DNA of 26,495 bases, taken from positions 1 through 26,495 of the forward strand of contig DGDY01000258.1 of assembly GCA_002385675.1 (NCBI GenBank), given 5' to 3'. The stretch is from Anaerolineales bacterium UBA3940. Its GTDB lineage: Bacteria > Chloroflexota > Anaerolineae > Aggregatilineales > UBA3940. Every line of letters starts with the position of its first letter. Positions within the stretch are counted from its first letter, which is position 1. Position numbers and translations under genes: made by a program. This document shows, piece by piece, positions 23,671 through 26,495 of the stretch. The notes beneath the pieces are model-generated. The model did not search any database, was not told the origin of the DNA, and saw nothing but the letters and a program-made list of their open reading frames with translations.

Positions 23671-23700
23671 CGCGAAGTTCATTCGCGACGCTTCTATCCC
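23671..23700. repeat. Short dispersed repeat with CGCGAA/TTCGCG stem
   Basis: CGCGAA (23671-23676) and TTCGCG (23682-23687) form a 6-bp stem. The 14 bases GAAGTTCATTCGCG within it recur exactly at 12246-12259, and the following bases, ending in a shared ATCCC, are similar at both sites. This indicates a dispersed family. Confidence 0.5.
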
Positions 23701-23823
23701 ATCTATTCGCGCGATCTCCCTCCTCACGCCAACTCATTCAACCAACCATGTGGCACAAACACGCCCGTCCGGGCACAATTGAGGCCATGACCACACGAAG
23801 CACTCAACACGCCGGGGTTGACG

Positions 23824-25440
23824 TTGAAGGGTAGCAGACGCATCGAACGACTCGTCAAAAAAGGGAATGTGCGCGGGCTGTGCCGCCTGCTGCGCCACCG
23901 CAATGCACTGATCCGGCGGCAGGCTGCGCAGGCGCTCGGCCAGCTTGGGCACGCCGACGCTGTACCCTTCCTGCTCCGCGCCGCCCGCCGCGACCCCGAC
24001 CAGTACGTGCGCCGCTGGTCGATCCAGTCGCTGGAGGCCATCGCTACCGACCCCGCCGTCGATGCGCTGACTGAGGTCATGTTCAGCACCCGCGTGGAGG
24101 ATGCTCGCGCTGCGACCCAATCGCTGCGCCAGCTTGCCAGCCCTCAGGCCGCCGCCGCCCTGCGCCTGCGGGACATCCTTACCGCGCACGACTGGGAGGC
24201 GCTCGATGCACTCGACAAGCACGGGCAGCGCGCCCTCGCCGCCGTGTTGCGCAGCGAGCAGTATGCGTCATGGCCTTCCGCTCGCCGCCGCCGCGTGCTG
24301 GAAACCGCACTCCGGCTTGGCGTGACCCCGCCCGCCAGCGTCAGCGGCGAGCTGGCCGACATGGGCCTGTACGTCAGCGAGGTCCACACCCTTCTGGACC
24401 TCGTGCGCGGTCTGTTCCACCGCAGCCCGGATGTCCGCGCCAGCGCCGCCACCCGCCTCGCCGACAGCGGCCAGACGTGGGCCACCCGCCTGCTCTACTT
24501 CGGCTTCCGCCGCGAGATGCGCAAAGGCGAGGAGCGATCGACGGCGGCGGCCTTCGCCCGCGCGATGGACCGCCTCGGCGACTCGCGCGTGATCGGCGAG
24601 CTGCGGCAAACACTGGAGACCGTCGGCGGGCAGCCTGCCGCCGAAGCAGCCTACCTGCTCGCCGACATCGGCACGCCGAACGCGATCCAGGCGCTCTTCG
24701 ACGTGGCGGCGAACCCGCCCCCTCCCCCCGCCTATCGCAACGTGCCGCTGGTTGTCAGCGCGATCCAGCGCGCCCCCGACGCCCTCACCGTGCTCGCCCC
24801 GCACCTCGACGACGAGTCGGCCAGCGTCCGCCGCCTCATGGTGGACATCGTCGCCCGCAGCAATGACCCGGTACGGCTAAGCCTGCTCGCCGAGCTTGCC
24901 CGCGACCCTGAGCCATCCGTGTGTCAGGCCGCCCTCGATGCGCTGGCCGCAGAGAACACTGAGGAGGCAGCCGCTACGCTGTTCGAGTTGAGCGGGGATC
25001 TACCGGAGGAGGCCATTGCGAGAGCGCTGGCCCGGTTCACCGTACCGGCGGGCGTGGAGTACATACAGCAGCTATCGCTGCCAACCACAGTCATCTATGG
25101 CATAGTGCGCGGCGACGACCGCCGCCCGCTGCCCGCCACCGAGGTCCAGATCCTTGCCGAGCGGCTTTCAACTGGCGACGAAACGTGGCAGTGGCAGGCT
25201 GTGAGCGCCCGCGCCCTGACCAACGAGCAGGGTGAGTTCACGCTGGCTCTCGTCGACTGGCAGGGCACGAGCCGGCTGCGTCTCAAGCTCGTCGTGCCCG
25301 CACGCCGGGAGGGCCTCAGCACGGAGACGTTCGTCGCCCCCCTGCCCCTTGAGCATGGCGCCGCCAACCGCGTCGAGGCGACCATCGACCGCTTCTTCGA
25401 CCGCCTCGCCGTCAGCGTCGAGCCGGTGATAAGTCGCTAG
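23824..25440 (+). CDS. HEAT-repeat protein with C-terminal beta-sandwich domain
   Basis: A cytosolic protein of about 538 residues with no signal peptide. Residues 1 to about 410 are degenerate HEAT/PBS-lyase-type repeats, for example GLCRLLRHRNALIRRQAAQALGQLG and RDPDQYVRRWSIQSLEAIA. They form an alpha-solenoid used for protein-protein contacts. The last 120 residues (IYGIVRGDDRRPLPATEVQI ... GEFTLALVDWQG ... RLRLKLVVP) look like a carboxypeptidase-regulatory or transthyretin-like beta-sandwich. No catalytic motif is seen. There is no ATG at the N-terminus. I chose TTG at 23824, six bases after GGGG, but TTG at 23818 is possible. It follows a repeat-rich spacer and precedes the oppositely oriented comEC-like gene. 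Confidence 0.82.
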   Translation: MKGSRRIERLVKKGNVRGLCRLLRHRNALIRRQAAQALGQLGHADAVPFLLRAARRDPDQYVRRWSIQSLEAIATDPAVDALTEVMFSTRVEDARAATQSLRQLASPQAAAALRLRDILTAHDWEALDALDKHGQRALAAVLRSEQYASWPSARRRRVLETALRLGVTPPASVSGELADMGLYVSEVHTLLDLVRGLFHRSPDVRASAATRLADSGQTWATRLLYFGFRREMRKGEERSTAAAFARAMDRLGDSRVIGELRQTLETVGGQPAAEAAYLLADIGTPNAIQALFDVAANPPPPPAYRNVPLVVSAIQRAPDALTVLAPHLDDESASVRRLMVDIVARSNDPVRLSLLAELARDPEPSVCQAALDALAAENTEEAAATLFELSGDLPEEAIARALARFTVPAGVEYIQQLSLPTTVIYGIVRGDDRRPLPATEVQILAERLSTGDETWQWQAVSARALTNEQGEFTLALVDWQGTSRLRLKLVVPARREGLSTETFVAPLPLEHGAANRVEATIDRFFDRLAVSVEPVISR

Positions 25441-25563
25441 CCCTGCCATAACTCAACGCTGAGTCCGTGGCCCCCCACCATGCAAGCCGGAGGCCGCGAA
25501 GAGGCCGCAGGGCGGAGAGGGTTCGGCCATCGGGCTTCTGAGTCTGTGCCTCCGACTAACCCT
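25441..25563. other. Convergent intergenic spacer
   Basis: This 123-base gap separates the ends of two convergent genes. It contains inverted CGGAGGC and GCCTCCG segments about 60 bases apart that could pair, and a repeated CTGAGTC(C/T)GTG. There is no T-run, and no gene or RNA is recognised. Confidence 0.4.
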
Positions 25564-26495
25564 TCACCGCCCGGTCCTGATCCACAGCCCGCGCCCGTCC
25601 GTCGTGATCCGCACCGTGCCGTCCTCGTCGGTGCGGTAGATCACAGCGCCTGCCGCCGAGAGCCGCTCCAGTACCGGCTCATGCGGCAGGCCGGAGCGGT
25701 TCCCCTCCTCGACTGCGATCACCGCGATCTGCGGGCTTGTCGCCGCGAGGAACGCCTCGCCGCAGACGCTCTCATGCCCGCCGCGCGGCACCTGCATCAC
25801 CGCCGCGTGCAGAGGCGTCCCGGCGGAGAGCAGCCGTGCCTCGCCCTCCGGCGTGAGGTCGCCGGGCAGCAGCACCCGTGCATCCCCGTACTCGACGAGC
25901 AGCACCACCGGCTCGGCGGAAGGCTCGACGCCCGGCGGCGGCGCGGCTGGCGCGTCGAGCACAGTCAGCAGCACGCCGTCCCCCACGCGGACCGTCATAC
26001 CCGGCTGCGCAGCAATCACCTGTGCGCTACCAACGGCAGGCGGAGCCGCGCCCGCCGGGATCATCACCGCGTCGAAGCGGTAGCGCGACAGCACATCGGG
26101 CAGCGCCGCGACATTCGACGCCGCAGGCTCGGTGATCACGAGCAGGTCCAGCCGCCGGTCCCAGAAGGGCAGCGCATCGCCGAGCGCCGTACGCAGCCGC
26201 CGCCCGCTCCCGCCCGCGTCCACCAGGATTTGCCGCCCGCCCGGCGTCTCGATCAGCGTTGCCGCCGCGCCGCCGGTGTCCACAAACGTGACGTGCAGCC
26301 GCCCGTCAGGCAGCGACCACGCTGTCGCAAACAGCAGTGCCGCCATACCCAGCCCACCCGCCGCCAGCGCCTTCGTGCCGAGCGCGCGCCGCAGCCCGGT
26401 GAGATGATTCTGGAGCGCGCCGGGCTGCTGCATGGCAGCGAATGTCAGCCCGAACATCACCCCGTAGATGCCCCACACCGCGAGCGGCGGCACGT
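25564..26495 (-). CDS. ComEC-like protein, C-terminal part, degenerate MBL domain (partial)
   Basis: The last 310 or so residues of a leftward gene that continues past the window edge. The visible start contains two membrane segments (VWGIYGVMFGLTFAAM and GGLGMAALLFATAW), then a metallo-beta-lactamase fold like the C-terminal domain of ComEC/Rec2: GRLHVTFVDTGGAAATLIETP, QILVDAGG, LDLLVIT, VLLPGDLTPEG. ComEC is the membrane channel for DNA uptake in competence, and its MBL domain is thought to degrade one strand. Here the usual THxHxDH motif reads TEPAASN, so all metal ligands are lost. FVDVGQGDA is also altered to FVDTGGAAA, and the later GD is kept. An upstream GTG at 26491-26493 is only an internal codon. 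Confidence 0.8.
   Translation of the reverse strand, partial: VPPLAVWGIYGVMFGLTFAAMQQPGALQNHLTGLRRALGTKALAAGGLGMAALLFATAWSLPDGRLHVTFVDTGGAAATLIETPGGRQILVDAGGSGRRLRTALGDALPFWDRRLDLLVITEPAASNVAALPDVLSRYRFDAVMIPAGAAPPAVGSAQVIAAQPGMTVRVGDGVLLTVLDAPAAPPPGVEPSAEPVVLLVEYGDARVLLPGDLTPEGEARLLSAGTPLHAAVMQVPRGGHESVCGEAFLAATSPQIAVIAVEEGNRSGLPHEPVLERLSAAGAVIYRTDEDGTVRITTDGRGLWIRTGR

Larger units (their letters stand above)
23368..23823. other. Intergenic region with hairpin-rich repeats
   Basis: This spacer between the mutase promoter and the HEAT-repeat gene contains no recognisable protein gene. It holds a hairpin-rich element at 23486-23635 and a small repeat at 23671-23700 (separate entries). A 15-codon ATG frame (23787-23834) preceded by GAGG overlaps the start of the HEAT gene in another frame. 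It may be a coupling leader or chance. No promoter for the HEAT gene was recognised. Confidence 0.55.

Noticed and set aside
25441..25563. Possible tRNA or structured RNA in the convergent spacer
   Set aside because: Short complementary segments exist, but no cloverleaf, anticodon arm or TTCGA-type T-loop in the right geometry could be made out.
1..26495. CRISPR arrays, insertion sequences and phage or toxin-antitoxin genes
   Set aside because: I saw no regularly spaced direct repeats, transposase, integrase or toxin motifs anywhere in the window.

Overview
The window looks like chromosomal DNA of a GC-rich bacterium, most likely a member of the Chloroflexota (Anaerolineae-like). This is inferred from the protein style, the short monoderm-type YidC, a Jag/KhpB protein, and split acyl-CoA mutase, SWIM and HEAT-repeat genes. 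No 16S rRNA or other decisive marker is present, so the assignment is tentative. There are 21 genes, two of them conserved replication or translation landmarks (rpmH and dnaN). There are no tRNA or rRNA genes, no CRISPR array, no transposase and no phage genes. Most other long reading frames are antisense shadows of high-GC genes.

Layout. 19-3872 (leftward): a pfkB-family sugar/nucleoside kinase, a YtcJ-type amidohydrolase and an MFS permease. 3957-7797 (leftward): the conserved rpmH-rnpA-yidD-[PQQ propeller lipoprotein]-yidC-jag operon, driven by a near-consensus promoter at 7892-7920 and closed by a strong hairpin terminator at 3908-3932. The lipoprotein sits between yidD and yidC. 8179-11353 (rightward): a class V aminotransferase, a short SerA-type dehydrogenase and an atypical isocitrate/isopropylmalate dehydrogenase relative, closed by a textbook terminator. 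11423-14994 (leftward): a SWIM zinc-finger protein and a GH31 glycosidase.

15097-17874 (rightward): dnaN with a palindrome built into its promoter, a tandem thioredoxin whose first domain has no active-site cysteines, and a Fur-family regulator. 17871-20877 (leftward): a CPA2 antiporter with two USP-like domains, and an AIR-synthase-related protein. 21051-23291: a DinB-like protein convergent with a B12-dependent acyl-CoA mutase large subunit whose substrate-pocket residues are those of isobutyryl-CoA mutase. 23824-25440: a HEAT-repeat protein with a C-terminal beta-sandwich. 25564-26495: the C-terminal part of a ComEC-like protein whose metallo-beta-lactamase domain has lost its metal ligands.

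The intergenic spaces at 2.9, 12.2 and 23.5 kb hold non-coding inverted repeats that look like small non-autonomous or REP/MITE-type elements. No complete new defence or mobile system is evident. The most unusual signals are the dead ComEC hydrolase domain, the acyl-CoA mutase specificity residues, the operator-like dnaN promoter and the lipoprotein embedded in the YidC operon.
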